NCBI RefSeq assembly: GCF_001619955.1
Contig: NZ_LQQO01000034.1
Coordinates: 372,001-436,000 of the forward strand
Origin: Sphingomonas hankookensis
GTDB lineage: Bacteria > Pseudomonadota > Alphaproteobacteria > Sphingomonadales > Sphingomonadaceae
Direction of reading: 5' to 3'
DNA: 64,000 bases
Positions 43,898 through 52,543 of the stretch are shown here, piece by piece. Made by a program: the position numbers and the translations under genes. Within the stretch, counting starts at the first letter, position 1; each line of letters begins with the position of its first letter. The notes under the pieces are model-generated. The model saw only the letters and a list, made by a program, of their open reading frames with translations. It was not told where the DNA came from and ran no database searches.

Positions 43898-45285
43898 CGA
43901 TCCGGCAACCCGGCGATGTCGGGGAAATGATGCGCGGTCTTGTCCCAGCGCAGCGGCCGTCCGCGCAGCGTCGCGGCGTAGCGCACCACCGCCCGCCGCG
44001 CCGCGAGCAACGCGACCAGATTGCCGACCAGCATGCGCGGGATCGACCGCCATGCCTCGCCCCGACCATAGGCGCGGCGCACCAGGGCCCAGCGCATCGC
44101 CGTCCGCCACACCAGCAGGCACAGGTTGATCGCCAGCACCAGTTGCAGCGCCGGATCGACCACCGGTGCCACGCTGCCGCGCACGGCGTGCAGCATGCCG
44201 CTCGCCCCCCAGGCGACCAGCGCGCAATAGGCCACCGCCAGCACAGGGATAGCCAGGATCGCCCGCCGGTCGCGCATCCGCATCCAATGGTCGTGCAGTC
44301 CCCCGCCCGCCTGCCACCCGATCCGGTCCCATCCGGCAAGGGCAATGCCGGTCATCCACCGCGCCTTCTGCCGGACGGCGGCGTCGAGCCGCGCGGGGAA
44401 ATAGGCGCGCACCGCTACCGGCGGCCCGCCCGCATCTTCCAGCACCCGCACGAACATCCCGCGCCCGCCCAGTGCCCGGACGGTCAGCCCCAGTTCGTAA
44501 TCCTCGGTCAGGCTGGTATCGTCGAACGGCAATCCGCCGCGCCGCTCGGCGATGCGCGCGAGCATGTCGGCCGAAATCGCGCAGCCGACCCCGGCCAGCG
44601 GCAGCTCCGCCCCCAATGCGCCCCGCACCGGCAGCTGCCGGCCATGCGCCTCGGCAAACTCGTCGATATAATGGCCCGATACCCAGCGTGATTCGCGATC
44701 GGCCAGCGGCAGGACCGGGACCTGCACCGTATCGGCCCTGCGCAACAGGTGATCGTACACCCGCAGCTCGCCGGGATGGACCACATCCTCGGCATCGTGC
44801 AGCACCATCGCGGTAAACGGCCGCCCCTCCGCCGCGCCGTCGGCCATGACGGCGCGCCACAAGGCGTTCAGGCAATCGGCCTTGGTCGTCGGGCCGGGAT
44901 GCGGGGTCAGCGTCAGCCGTACCCGGTCGTCCTCGGTCGCGACCGCGACGATCGCGGCAATGGTCGCCCGGTCGTTGGGATAGGCCCCGACATAGAGCCG
45001 CCAGTCGGGATGATCGAACCGCGCCAGCGTCGCACGCAGCATCGCGCCGATCACCGCCGCTTCGTCCCATGCCGGCACCAGCACCGCGATCCGCCCGCTA
45101 CATCCCGCCACCGGGAAATCGGCCAGGGTAGCCTCGGGCGTGCGCCGCCACCATCGGCGCAGCGCGCGGACCAGGAACGCGCCATCGACCGCCAGATCGT
45201 CCAGCCCGCCGATCAGGAACCCGACACCGGCAAACAACATGGTTTCGCGCGCAATCGCGTCGATCCACGCGATGACCGCGTCCAT
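43894..45285 (-). CDS. Family 2 (NfrB-like) membrane glycosyltransferase
   Basis: 463 residues. One N-terminal segment, then a GT2 domain with AVLVPAWDEAAVI, the DxD-like HDAED at 163-167, TEDYELG at 260-266 and the QxxRW motif QKARW (306-310), i.e. the full processive-synthase set. Two or three membrane helices follow (LAIPVLAVAYCALVAWG, LQLVLAINLCLLVW). It resembles the phage-N4 receptor NfrB, now known in E. coli to make a secreted glycan; the C-terminal c-di-GMP-binding MshEN part of NfrB is absent here. Confidence 0.78.
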   Translation of the reverse strand: MDAVIAWIDAIARETMLFAGVGFLIGGLDDLAVDGAFLVRALRRWWRRTPEATLADFPVAGCSGRIAVLVPAWDEAAVIGAMLRATLARFDHPDWRLYVGAYPNDRATIAAIVAVATEDDRVRLTLTPHPGPTTKADCLNALWRAVMADGAAEGRPFTAMVLHDAEDVVHPGELRVYDHLLRRADTVQVPVLPLADRESRWVSGHYIDEFAEAHGRQLPVRGALGAELPLAGVGCAISADMLARIAERRGGLPFDDTSLTEDYELGLTVRALGGRGMFVRVLEDAGGPPVAVRAYFPARLDAAVRQKARWMTGIALAGWDRIGWQAGGGLHDHWMRMRDRRAILAIPVLAVAYCALVAWGASGMLHAVRGSVAPVVDPALQLVLAINLCLLVWRTAMRWALVRRAYGRGEAWRSIPRMLVGNLVALLAARRAVVRYAATLRGRPLRWDKTAHHFPDIAGLPDR

Positions 45286-45512
45286 CCCCGTTCCCCCGGA
45301 ACCTGCCCCGGAACTTATCGTATAACGATGCGGTGCGGCGGAACAAGCAATTCGCCGCCACCCGCCGCACGTTCATCCTTAATATTTATCGATGACGATT
45401 GAACCGGCGGGGACTCGGGACGTTGGCGCAAACGGTCCTAAATCCCCCTTCGGGACTGGTGCCCCGCGCACCGGCCGCGCCGAGCGTATCGACGGCGCGG
45501 CCGAACCGGGCC

Positions 45513-46022
45513 TTACCAATAGAAGTTGCGGATCACGTCGACCACGCGTCCGCGCCGGTAATCGACCAGCACGACGTCGTTATAGTGCCGCACCCAGCGC
45601 TGGGCCCCCCGCGCGGGCGGCAGGCGATAGCGGCCCGGATCGGCGATCCAGTAACGCTGCGCATAATAGGGGCGACCGATCGCCAGCCCGGGGCGGAAGC
45701 TCTGATAGCGGAACGGCGCATTCCAGTTGCCGCGCGCATAGAGGTTGCGATGCCCCTGACGATAGGCGCGCCAGTCGTTCCGGCCCCATGCCCGTTCGCG
45801 CAGGTTCTGCCGATATTCCCACCGCGCCCGGTTCAGTTCGCGGCGTTCCTCGCGAATGTCGCGCGGGCTGCCATAGCGCAGCGCCTGGCGATATTCGCGC
45901 CGTTCCTCGCGAATATCCTGCCGGTCGCGGCGCAGTTCGTGGCGCGATTGCGCCATGGCGGGCGTGGCGACGGCGGGGAGGGCGACGGTGGCGGCCAGTG
46001 CCGCCAGGATGATCTTTCGCAT
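45513..46022 (-). CDS. RcnB family periplasmic protein
   Basis: 169 residues. Signal peptide ending VATPAMAQ, then a long arginine-rich charged region (RRDRQDIREERREYRQAL, with repeated RREERREL-like units), and the RcnB domain with YYAQRYWIADPGRYRLPPA and VDVIRNFYW at the very end. RcnB tunes nickel/cobalt efflux; here no rcnA is nearby, so the exact role is open. The 227-base gap beyond its 3' end, towards the GT gene, has ATCGTATAACGAT, a small inverted repeat, and nothing else I can identify. Confidence 0.82.
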   Translation of the reverse strand: MRKIILAALAATVALPAVATPAMAQSRHELRRDRQDIREERREYRQALRYGSPRDIREERRELNRARWEYRQNLRERAWGRNDWRAYRQGHRNLYARGNWNAPFRYQSFRPGLAIGRPYYAQRYWIADPGRYRLPPARGAQRWVRHYNDVVLVDYRRGRVVDVIRNFYW

Positions 46023-46137
46023 CGGGATTGCTCCTTTCCTCGTGATGAGGATGCAATGCCCGAGTCCCGCTGAACGCTCCGCGAATGCGATCGTCAGGGT
46101 TTTGAAAGGCTTGGCGGACGAGCTTCCGGAAGAAAGC

Positions 46138-46167
46138 CGTCACCCCGGACCTGATCCGGGGTCCCGC
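46138..46167. repeat. Single REP hairpin arm (CCCCGG type)
   Basis: CACCCCGGACCTGATCCGGGG with CGTCA flank; one arm of the family seen at 8977. In the gap between bamE and the RcnB gene. Confidence 0.6.
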
Positions 46168-46226
46168 TTCTTCCTTCCGCCGCCTGCTACGTTTGGCCGA
46201 CGGCCGCCGAAACCGCGCCGCAATCC

Positions 46227-46700
46227 TTACTGGTTCGGCCCCGGCCCGCCGGTCCCCGGCGCGCCGACCGTGCCGATATTGCCGAACAGGTCGCGGAAGA
46301 AGTTCGATTCGCGGCCCAGCGTCGGGGTCTTCTTGTCCCACGGGCTGATGCCGACGACCTGGTCGACGCCGGTGCGGTCGATCTTGGTGACGTTGCCCGC
46401 CTGGTCGAACGTGATCTTCAGCGTCGTCTGGTCGACGGCGCGCGGGCGGTTGAACGCCAGGTTGCGGCTGTCGCGCGACAGATAGAACCATTCGCGGTCG
46501 GAAAACTGGCCGACGAAGGTCGGGGTGCCCAGCGTCTGCAACACCGACTGGCGGGTATCGACGCCCGGCTGCACCGCGTTCACCAGATCGGGGTCGATGA
46601 CATATCCCTGATGGCTGCGCAGCTTCGTGCAGCCTCCCAGGCCCGCCGCGGCACAGGCGATCATCAGCGCCACGGCGCCACGGGTGGGGAAGCGAACCAT
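46227..46700 (-). CDS. bamE: Outer membrane assembly lipoprotein BamE (SmpA/OmlA)
   Basis: 157 residues from ATG 46700 with GGAG upstream. Lipobox LGGC (Cys24), then GYVIDPDLVNAVQPGVDTRQSVLQTLGTPTF, the BamE core, and REWFYLSRDSRNLAF. BamE is a lipoprotein of the BAM complex that folds outer-membrane proteins. The tail is glycine/proline-rich and variable. Divergent from the bc1 chaperone gene, as usual in alphaproteobacteria. Confidence 0.9.
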   Translation of the reverse strand: MVRFPTRGAVALMIACAAAGLGGCTKLRSHQGYVIDPDLVNAVQPGVDTRQSVLQTLGTPTFVGQFSDREWFYLSRDSRNLAFNRPRAVDQTTLKITFDQAGNVTKIDRTGVDQVVGISPWDKKTPTLGRESNFFRDLFGNIGTVGAPGTGGPGPNQ

Positions 46701-46818
46701 AAAATCTCCGTCCAGCGAACGCGCGACCGGGCCCCTCGCGATTGCATCGCGCGGCCATGCGTTCAATATGACGGACCCGCGCCATCCACAAGTGCGCCCT
46801 TCATCTGCCCGGAGAGTC

Positions 46819-47328
46819 ATGCCGCTATCCCGCCTGTTCCGTCGCGAACCGCCGCCGCGCATTGCCGCCACGCTGTATAACGCGGTCGTGGCACGCGGGC
46901 GGCAGCCGCACTGGTATCTGGCCGGCGCGGTGCCCGACACGCTCGACGGCCGGTTCGACATGATCGCCGCCGTGCTGGCGATGGTGATGCTGCGGCTGGA
47001 GCGCGAAGGGGCAGGGGCCGTGCCCGCCGCCAGCCTCGCCGAATGTTTCGTCGACGATATGGACGGACAGCTGCGCCAGATCGGGTTCGGCGACATGGTC
47101 GTCGGCAAGCATATCGGGCGGATGATGGCGGCGCTGGGCGGGCGGCTGGGCGCCTATCGCGACGGGCTGGCCGACGGCACGTTCGAAGCGGCGCTGGTGC
47201 GCAACCTGTATCGCGGCGACGCACCCGCCCCCGACGCCCTCACCCATGTCGCGACCGAATTGCGCGCCTTCCGCGCCGCGCTGGACGGCGTGGCCATCGA
47301 CGACCTTCTTGCCGGAACCCTGCCATGA
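46819..47328 (+). CDS. Ubiquinol-cytochrome c chaperone (CBP3-like)
   Basis: 169 residues from ATG 46819 with GGAGAG upstream. The fold is helical: LYNAVVARGRQPHWYLAGAVPDTLDGRFDMIAAVLAMVMLRL is the ubiquinol-cyt c chaperone signature, with FVDDMDGQLRQIGFGDMVVGKHIGRM following. CBP3 assists cytochrome b assembly in mitochondria; bacterial homologues are thought to do the same for bc1. Coupled to DUF177 by ATGA. Confidence 0.9.
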   Translation: MPLSRLFRREPPPRIAATLYNAVVARGRQPHWYLAGAVPDTLDGRFDMIAAVLAMVMLRLEREGAGAVPAASLAECFVDDMDGQLRQIGFGDMVVGKHIGRMMAALGGRLGAYRDGLADGTFEAALVRNLYRGDAPAPDALTHVATELRAFRAALDGVAIDDLLAGTLP

Positions 47329-47843
47329 CTCCCGAATTCCACCGTCCCGTCCGCATCGACCAGATCGGGGAGGGGGAGATGCGCCAGCATATTTCCGCCG
47401 ACACCGACGAACGCCGACGGCTGATGGGCCGCTTCAACCTGCTCGAGCTCGATTCGCTGGAGGCCGACTACAGCCTGCGCCGCGATGCCGCCGGCATCGT
47501 CGCGACCGGGCGACTGACGGCACAGGTCGCGCAACCCTGCGTCGCCAGCGGCGAACCGGTGCCCGAATCGGTCGACGAAGCCTTCACCCTGCGCTTCCTG
47601 CCCGAAGGCAGCGTGGAGGGCAGCGATGTCGAGCTGGACGACGATGCGATGGATACGATGTTCTACACCGGCGCATCGATCGACCTCGGCGAAGCGGCAG
47701 CGGAAACGCTGGCGTTGGCCCTCGACCCCTATCCCCGCAGCCCCCATGCCGAAGAAGCCTTGCGCGCCGCCGGCGTGCTGAAGGAGGAAGAGGCGGGACC
47801 GATGTCCGCGCTGGGCGGCCTCAAGGACCTGCTCAAGAAATAG
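47325..47843 (+). CDS. DUF177 (YceD) family protein
   Basis: 172 residues. FHRPVRIDQIGEGEMRQHISADTDERRRLMGRF, QPCVASGEPVPESVDEAFTLRF and DPYPRSPHAEEAL are typical of the alphaproteobacterial YceD/DUF177 family, which in plants and bacteria is linked to 23S rRNA accumulation. The double Cys of some members is reduced to one here. Start overlaps the chaperone stop. Followed by a large intergenic repeat. Confidence 0.87.
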   Translation: MTPEFHRPVRIDQIGEGEMRQHISADTDERRRLMGRFNLLELDSLEADYSLRRDAAGIVATGRLTAQVAQPCVASGEPVPESVDEAFTLRFLPEGSVEGSDVELDDDAMDTMFYTGASIDLGEAAAETLALALDPYPRSPHAEEALRAAGVLKEEEAGPMSALGGLKDLLKK

Positions 47844-47844
47844 G

Positions 47845-48023
47845 TTCACGCGAAGGCGCGGAGAGGAAGAGAGCAAGCTGCGAAGCAGCCCTTACTCTTC
47901 GCCATCACCGGGCGCGACGTCTCCCGAACGCGCGCCGCTCGCCAAGTATACAACCCCCCCGCGTCTCCGCGCCTCCGCGCGAACCCCTAAATGCCTTCCT
48001 TCGCGCCCTTCGCGCCTTCGCGT
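47845..48023. repeat. Large palindromic element (GCGGAGGCGCGGAG type), copy A
   Basis: Starts TTCACGCGAAGGCGCGGAGAG and ends with CCTTCGCGCCTTCGCGTGAAC-type sequence, the inverse of the start, with inner CTCCGCGCCTCCGCGCGAACC. Copies B and C are at 54184 and 62297. The right end is read as the last residues of the TetR protein. Confidence 0.7.
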
Positions 48024-48631
48024 GAACCAAAAATCCCCCGCGCCAGTAGCGATGCGATGACATCCGCCACGTCCTCGGGCGACCGATCCTCGTCCCACAC
48101 GCCGTAGCGCAGGCCCAGAAACACGTTCATCCCCATGATCGCCCAGGCATGCACCTCGGCCTGCGCATCCTCCGGCCCGGTGCGAATCCGCGCCGCGATC
48201 CGTTCTGCCGTGGTCGAATAATGCCGGCGAAAGCTCGCCGGATCGACGAACTCCGCCTCGTCGATGATCCGGTAGATTTCCTTGTGCGTCCGCACGAAGC
48301 GGATGAATTCCAGCAACCCCGCGCGCTCCGCCGCGATGCGCCCGTCCGCCCCGCGAATCGCCGGGGCGACATGATCGCGCACCTGCGCCGACATGTCGGC
48401 GACCAGCGCGCGGAACACCGCGTCCTTCGAATCGAAATAGGTGTAGAAACTGCCCAGCGCCACGCCAGCGCGGCGGGTGATCCCGCTGATCGATCCTTCG
48501 TGAAACCCCTTTTCCCCGAACTCGGCGGCGGCGGCGTCGAGGATGGCGCGCTGCGTCCGGCGACCGCGTTCGGTGCGCGGCATCTTGTCCACCGGCACGT
48601 TCCCGTCCGGCCCGGCAGCGTCGGTCGCCAT
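47987..48631 (-). CDS. TetR/AcrR family transcriptional regulator
   Basis: 214 residues from ATG 48631 (GGAG upstream). N-terminal HTH: RAILDAAAAEFGEKGFHEGSISGITRRAGVALGSFYTYF, then ligand-binding helices. The tail GSREGAKGAKEGI is encoded by the end of the large intergenic repeat, so the repeat insertion replaced or extended the original C-terminus. Divergent from a TonB receptor gene 115 bases away; likely regulates that receptor and the MFS gene. Confidence 0.88.
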   Translation of the reverse strand: MATDAAGPDGNVPVDKMPRTERGRRTQRAILDAAAAEFGEKGFHEGSISGITRRAGVALGSFYTYFDSKDAVFRALVADMSAQVRDHVAPAIRGADGRIAAERAGLLEFIRFVRTHKEIYRIIDEAEFVDPASFRRHYSTTAERIAARIRTGPEDAQAEVHAWAIMGMNVFLGLRYGVWDEDRSPEDVADVIASLLARGIFGSREGAKGAKEGI

Positions 48632-48660
48632 GTTTTTCTCCTCTCCCCACGGGCATAAGT

Positions 48661-48681
48661 TGAAACCCGGTTCAGCTTTCA
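48661..48681. promoter_or_regulatory. Candidate operator between tetR and TonB receptor genes
   Basis: TGAAACCCGGTTCAGCTTTCA contains TGAA/TTCA and TGAAA/TTTCA inverted ends, just upstream of the tetR start, in the divergent gap. Only symmetry and place support it. Confidence 0.3.
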
Positions 48682-48745
48682 GTATAGCGAAGCGCAACGG
48701 CGTACAACCCGGCCAACGGGTGGCGTTCATGTCAGGGAGAGGTCG

Positions 48746-50983
48746 ATGCGTCGCACATTCGGAATCCGCGCCAGTCTGTTGATGGGAGCGGCGCTCGCCG
48801 CATCGCCCGCGCTGGCGCAAACCACCGAAACCCCGCCCGCAGCCCCCGCCGACTCGGCCTCGGTGGTCGAGGATCAGGGCGACGGCGACATCGTCGTCAC
48901 CGCGCGGCGGCGCGCCGAAAGCGTCATCGACGTGCCGATCGCCATGTCGGTCGTGACCGGCGACCAGCTGGAGCGCACCGGCGCGGTCGATATCACCGCC
49001 TTGCAGGACAAGACGCCCAACCTGACGCTGCAGATCGCGCGCGGCTCCAACTCGACGCTGATCGCCTTCAGCCGCGGCGTCGGGCAGCAGGATCCGCTGT
49101 GGGGCTTCGAACCCGGCGTCGGCCTGTATCTCGACGATGTCTATGTCGCCCGGCCGCAGGGCGCGGTGCTCGACATTTTCGACGTGGAACGGGTCGAGGT
49201 GCTGCGCGGGCCGCAGGGCACGCTCTATGGCCGCAACACCATCGGTGGCGCGATCAAGTACGTCACCAAGCGGCTGGGCAACGACTATGCCGCCACCGCC
49301 CGCGCCTCCTACGGCTCGTACAACCAGTTCGACCTGGTCGGGCAGGTGACGGTGCCGATCGGCGATACCTTCGCGATCGGCGGCGCGATCGCCCGCTACA
49401 AGCGCGACGGCTATGGCACCAACCTGACCACCGGCGCCGACCAATATGACAAGGACGTGCTCGCCGCGCGTGTCTCGGCGGAATGGACGCCGACCGATGC
49501 GATCTTCGTGCGGGTGGCGGGCGACCGCACGCTCGACCGGTCGAACCCGCGCCACGGCACCCGCCTCGTCGGCAACGGCAACGACCCGCGCTACGCCCCG
49601 ACCGGCAATGTCTATGACACCCGCGCCGGCATCGGCGACCGCAACCGGGTGGTGGCGCAAGGGCTGTCGCTGACCGGCGAGTTCAGCTTAAGCGACCTGC
49701 TGACCTTCAAATCGATCAGCGCCTATCGCGAAGGCGCCACCAACACCGTCATCGATTTCGACAACACCGCGCTGCCCACGCTCGACGTGCCGGCGGAATA
49801 TGACGACAACCAGTTCACGCAGGAACTGCAACTGCTGTTGCAGGGCGACCGGGTGCAGGGCGTCGTCGGTCTCTATTACCTCAACGCCACCGCATCGGGC
49901 GCGTTCGACACGGTGGTCGGCGGCCTCAACCTCACCACGCTGACCTCGGGCGAGGTCAAGACCAAAAGCTATGCCGCGTTCGGCGACATCAGCTTCGACG
50001 TGACCGACCGGCTGAAGATTTCGGGCGGCCTGCGCTATACGAAGGACGACAAGACCGGCACGGTGTTCCGCCGCAACTATGCCGGCATCCGCAGCCCCCG
50101 CTTCGGCAATGCGAACGCGGTGCCCGGCCTGATCCGCACCGATTACACCAACGACCGCAGCTTCGACCAGTTCACCCCGCGCGTCTCGATCAGCTATGAG
50201 CCGCGCCGCGACCTGAACCTGTACGCGTCGTGGGGCAGGGGGTTCAAATCGGGCGGGTTCGACATGCGCGGCGACGCGGTGTTCACCCCGACGACCGTCA
50301 ATGGCTACGACCCCGAAAAGATCACCAGCTACGAAGTCGGCATGAAGGGCGCGTTCCTCGACCGCACCCTGTTCCTCAACATGGCCGGCTATTATTCGCG
50401 CTACACCGACCAGCAGGTCACGATCCAGGTGCCCAACATCGCCGGCGGCATCGCCAGCTTCGTCGATAACGCCGGCAAGGCCGACATTTACGGGCTGGAG
50501 ATCGAGGGGCGGATGGTGCCGTCGCGCAATTTCTCGGCACAGGTGTCGTTCGGCTACACCAATGCCGATTACAAGGAATTCCTGACCTTCATCGGCGGCG
50601 GCACCACCCCGGTCGATGTATCGAACCAGCGCGTGTTCCAGAATACGCCCGAATTCACCGCCGCCGCATCCTTCACCGCCTCGACCGACTTTGCCGGCGG
50701 ATCGCTGTCGGTGACGCCCGAAGTCACGTTGCGCAGCGACTATGCGCTGTTCGAGATCCCGACGCCCGCACTCGACCAGGACGGCTATGCGCTGGTCAAC
50801 GCCGCCGCCAACTGGATTTCGGGCGACGGCCGCTACCGGCTCGGCATGGCGCTGCGCAACCTGACCGACCAGCGCTACCGGGTGGGCGGCTACAACTTCC
50901 CCGGTGCGGTTTTCGGCAATTCGATCATCGGCTATTACGGCCCGCCCCGCACCGCGACCGCAACGTTCGAAGTGAAGTTCTAA
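48746..50983 (+). CDS. TonB-dependent outer-membrane receptor
   Basis: 745 residues from ATG 48746 (AGGGAGAGG upstream). Signal peptide ending SPALAQ, TonB-box/plug region DIVVTARRRAESVIDVPIAMSV with VEVLRGPQGTLYGRNTIGGAI, then a 22-strand-like barrel ending TATFEVKF. No STN signalling domain precedes the plug. It takes up a large or scarce ligand across the outer membrane. With the MFS permease downstream and TetR upstream it forms an uptake cassette; the ligand is unknown. Confidence 0.92.
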   Translation: MRRTFGIRASLLMGAALAASPALAQTTETPPAAPADSASVVEDQGDGDIVVTARRRAESVIDVPIAMSVVTGDQLERTGAVDITALQDKTPNLTLQIARGSNSTLIAFSRGVGQQDPLWGFEPGVGLYLDDVYVARPQGAVLDIFDVERVEVLRGPQGTLYGRNTIGGAIKYVTKRLGNDYAATARASYGSYNQFDLVGQVTVPIGDTFAIGGAIARYKRDGYGTNLTTGADQYDKDVLAARVSAEWTPTDAIFVRVAGDRTLDRSNPRHGTRLVGNGNDPRYAPTGNVYDTRAGIGDRNRVVAQGLSLTGEFSLSDLLTFKSISAYREGATNTVIDFDNTALPTLDVPAEYDDNQFTQELQLLLQGDRVQGVVGLYYLNATASGAFDTVVGGLNLTTLTSGEVKTKSYAAFGDISFDVTDRLKISGGLRYTKDDKTGTVFRRNYAGIRSPRFGNANAVPGLIRTDYTNDRSFDQFTPRVSISYEPRRDLNLYASWGRGFKSGGFDMRGDAVFTPTTVNGYDPEKITSYEVGMKGAFLDRTLFLNMAGYYSRYTDQQVTIQVPNIAGGIASFVDNAGKADIYGLEIEGRMVPSRNFSAQVSFGYTNADYKEFLTFIGGGTTPVDVSNQRVFQNTPEFTAAASFTASTDFAGGSLSVTPEVTLRSDYALFEIPTPALDQDGYALVNAAANWISGDGRYRLGMALRNLTDQRYRVGGYNFPGAVFGNSIIGYYGPPRTATATFEVKF

Positions 50984-50990
50984 CCAAGGC

Positions 50991-51125
50991 TCCTCCCCAC
51001 ATCGTGGGGAGGGGGACCAGCCGCAGGCTGGTGGAGGGGCAGGGCCGCGATCGCTGACGTAGCGTGTGGGGCAATGCCCCTCCACCATGCTACGCATGGT
51101 CCCCCTCCCCGCGGAGCGGGGAGGA
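50991..51125. repeat. Composite palindromic element between TonB receptor and MFS genes
   Basis: Arms 51010-51041 and 51075-51106 are inverted copies, identical in the outer bases (AGGGGGACCA and TGGTGGAGGGGCA) and different in the nine middle ones, which still pair within each arm. Outer hairpins CCTCCCCAC and GCGGGGAGG flank it. It could make a stable structure in a shared mRNA. Confidence 0.7.
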
Positions 51126-51139
51126 TTTAGAGGGACGAC

Positions 51140-52366
51140 ATGAAAAACCCCCGCATCACCCTCGCCATGTTGCTGCTGGTCTACAGCTTCAACTTCCTCG
51201 ACCGGCAGATCCTCTCGATCCTGGCGCAGCCGGTGCAGCGCGACCTCGGCCTCGACGACGGGCAGATGGGGATGCTGGGCGGCCTCGCCTTCGCCGCGCT
51301 CTATTCGACGCTGGCGATCCCGCTCGCGCTGATCGCCGACCGCACCAGCCGCACCTGGGTCATCACCATCAGCCTCGCGGTGTGGAGCGGCTTCACCGCG
51401 CTATGCGGCGCGGCGCAGAATTTCACGCAGATGTTCCTGTTCCGCCTGGGCGTCGGCGTGGGGGAGGCGGGCGGCGTCGCCCCGTCCTATGCACTGATCG
51501 CCGACACCTTCCCGCCCGAACGCCGCGCCCGTGCACTCGCCATCTACTCGCTCGGTATCCCGCTCGGCGCAGCGGGCGGTGTGCTGCTCGGCGGCTATAT
51601 TGCGCAGGCGGTCGAATGGCGCACCGCCTTCTACACGGTCGGCATCGCCGGCCTCGTCATCGCGCCCTTCTTCCGCTGGATCGTGCAGGACCCGCCCCGC
51701 GTCGCCGCCAGCGCCGACCGCATCCCCGTCGGCCGCGTCTTCGGCATCCTCGCGGCCAAACCCGGCTTCTGGCTGCTGGCGTTCGGCGCAGCGGCGGGAT
51801 CGACCTGCGGCTATGGCGTCGGCTTCTGGCTGCCCAGCCTGATGATGCGCAGCTTCGGCCTCGACCTCGTCCAGTCGGCCCAGTTCATCGGCGCGCTGCT
51901 GCTGAGCGGCGGGGTGGCGGGCATCCTGCTCGGCGGGGCGCTCGGCGACCGGCTGGGCGCGCGGAACCGGCGCTGGTACGCGCTGCTGCCGGCGCTGTGC
52001 TACATACTGGGCACGCCGTTCTTCATCGCCGGGGTATTGTCGAGCAGCTGGATCGCTGCCTTCGCGCTGTTCGTGATCCCGCAGGCGCTGGTCTATGTCT
52101 GGCTCGGCCCGGTCCTGACCGCCGTCCAGCATCTGGTGCCCGCCCACATGCGTGCCACCGCTTCGGCCTGTTTCCTGCTCATCAACAACCTGATCGGGTT
52201 GGGCTTGGGCAGCTGGTTCGTCGGCCAATTGTCGAAGGCGCTGACCCCGACCTATGGCAACGAATCGCTCCGCTACGCCATCGCGGCGGCGCTGTGCCTG
52301 TATCTGGTCGCCGGCGCGCTGATGGCACTCGCCAGCCGCCGGCTGGGGCGCGATTGGGTGGCGTAG
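51140..52366 (+). CDS. MFS transporter (spinster-like)
   Basis: 408 residues, twelve membrane segments. VYSFNFLDRQILSILAQPVQRDLGL and GVGEAGGVAPSYALIADTFPPERRARALA with motif A-like LIADRTSR place it in the spinster-like family of the major facilitator superfamily, often a neighbour of TonB receptors in sphingomonads. AGAGGGA precedes the ATG. It probably carries the receptor's substrate, or a breakdown product, across the inner membrane. Confidence 0.9.
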   Translation: MKNPRITLAMLLLVYSFNFLDRQILSILAQPVQRDLGLDDGQMGMLGGLAFAALYSTLAIPLALIADRTSRTWVITISLAVWSGFTALCGAAQNFTQMFLFRLGVGVGEAGGVAPSYALIADTFPPERRARALAIYSLGIPLGAAGGVLLGGYIAQAVEWRTAFYTVGIAGLVIAPFFRWIVQDPPRVAASADRIPVGRVFGILAAKPGFWLLAFGAAAGSTCGYGVGFWLPSLMMRSFGLDLVQSAQFIGALLLSGGVAGILLGGALGDRLGARNRRWYALLPALCYILGTPFFIAGVLSSSWIAAFALFVIPQALVYVWLGPVLTAVQHLVPAHMRATASACFLLINNLIGLGLGSWFVGQLSKALTPTYGNESLRYAIAAALCLYLVAGALMALASRRLGRDWVA

Positions 52367-52385
52367 CAGCACCGACGCCCCCACC

Positions 52386-52532
52386 CGTATCCCCGCGAAG
52401 GCGGGGATCCAGACTATGCCATTACGGGAAAACCCAATTTGGAGAACGTATCCCCGCGAAGGCGGGGATCCAGAGCCAGGCAATGCAACGTCACGTTCGA
52501 AACCCTGGACCCCCGCCTGCGCGGGGGTACGG
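52386..52532. repeat. Three REP arms downstream of MFS and prfC genes
   Basis: Two direct arms GTATCCCCGCGAAGGCGGGG at 52387 and 52448, and one inverted arm ACCCCCGCCTGCGCGGGGGT near 52510. They fill the convergent gap and may protect or terminate both transcripts. Confidence 0.8.
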
Positions 52533-52543
52533 GATCAAGCGAA

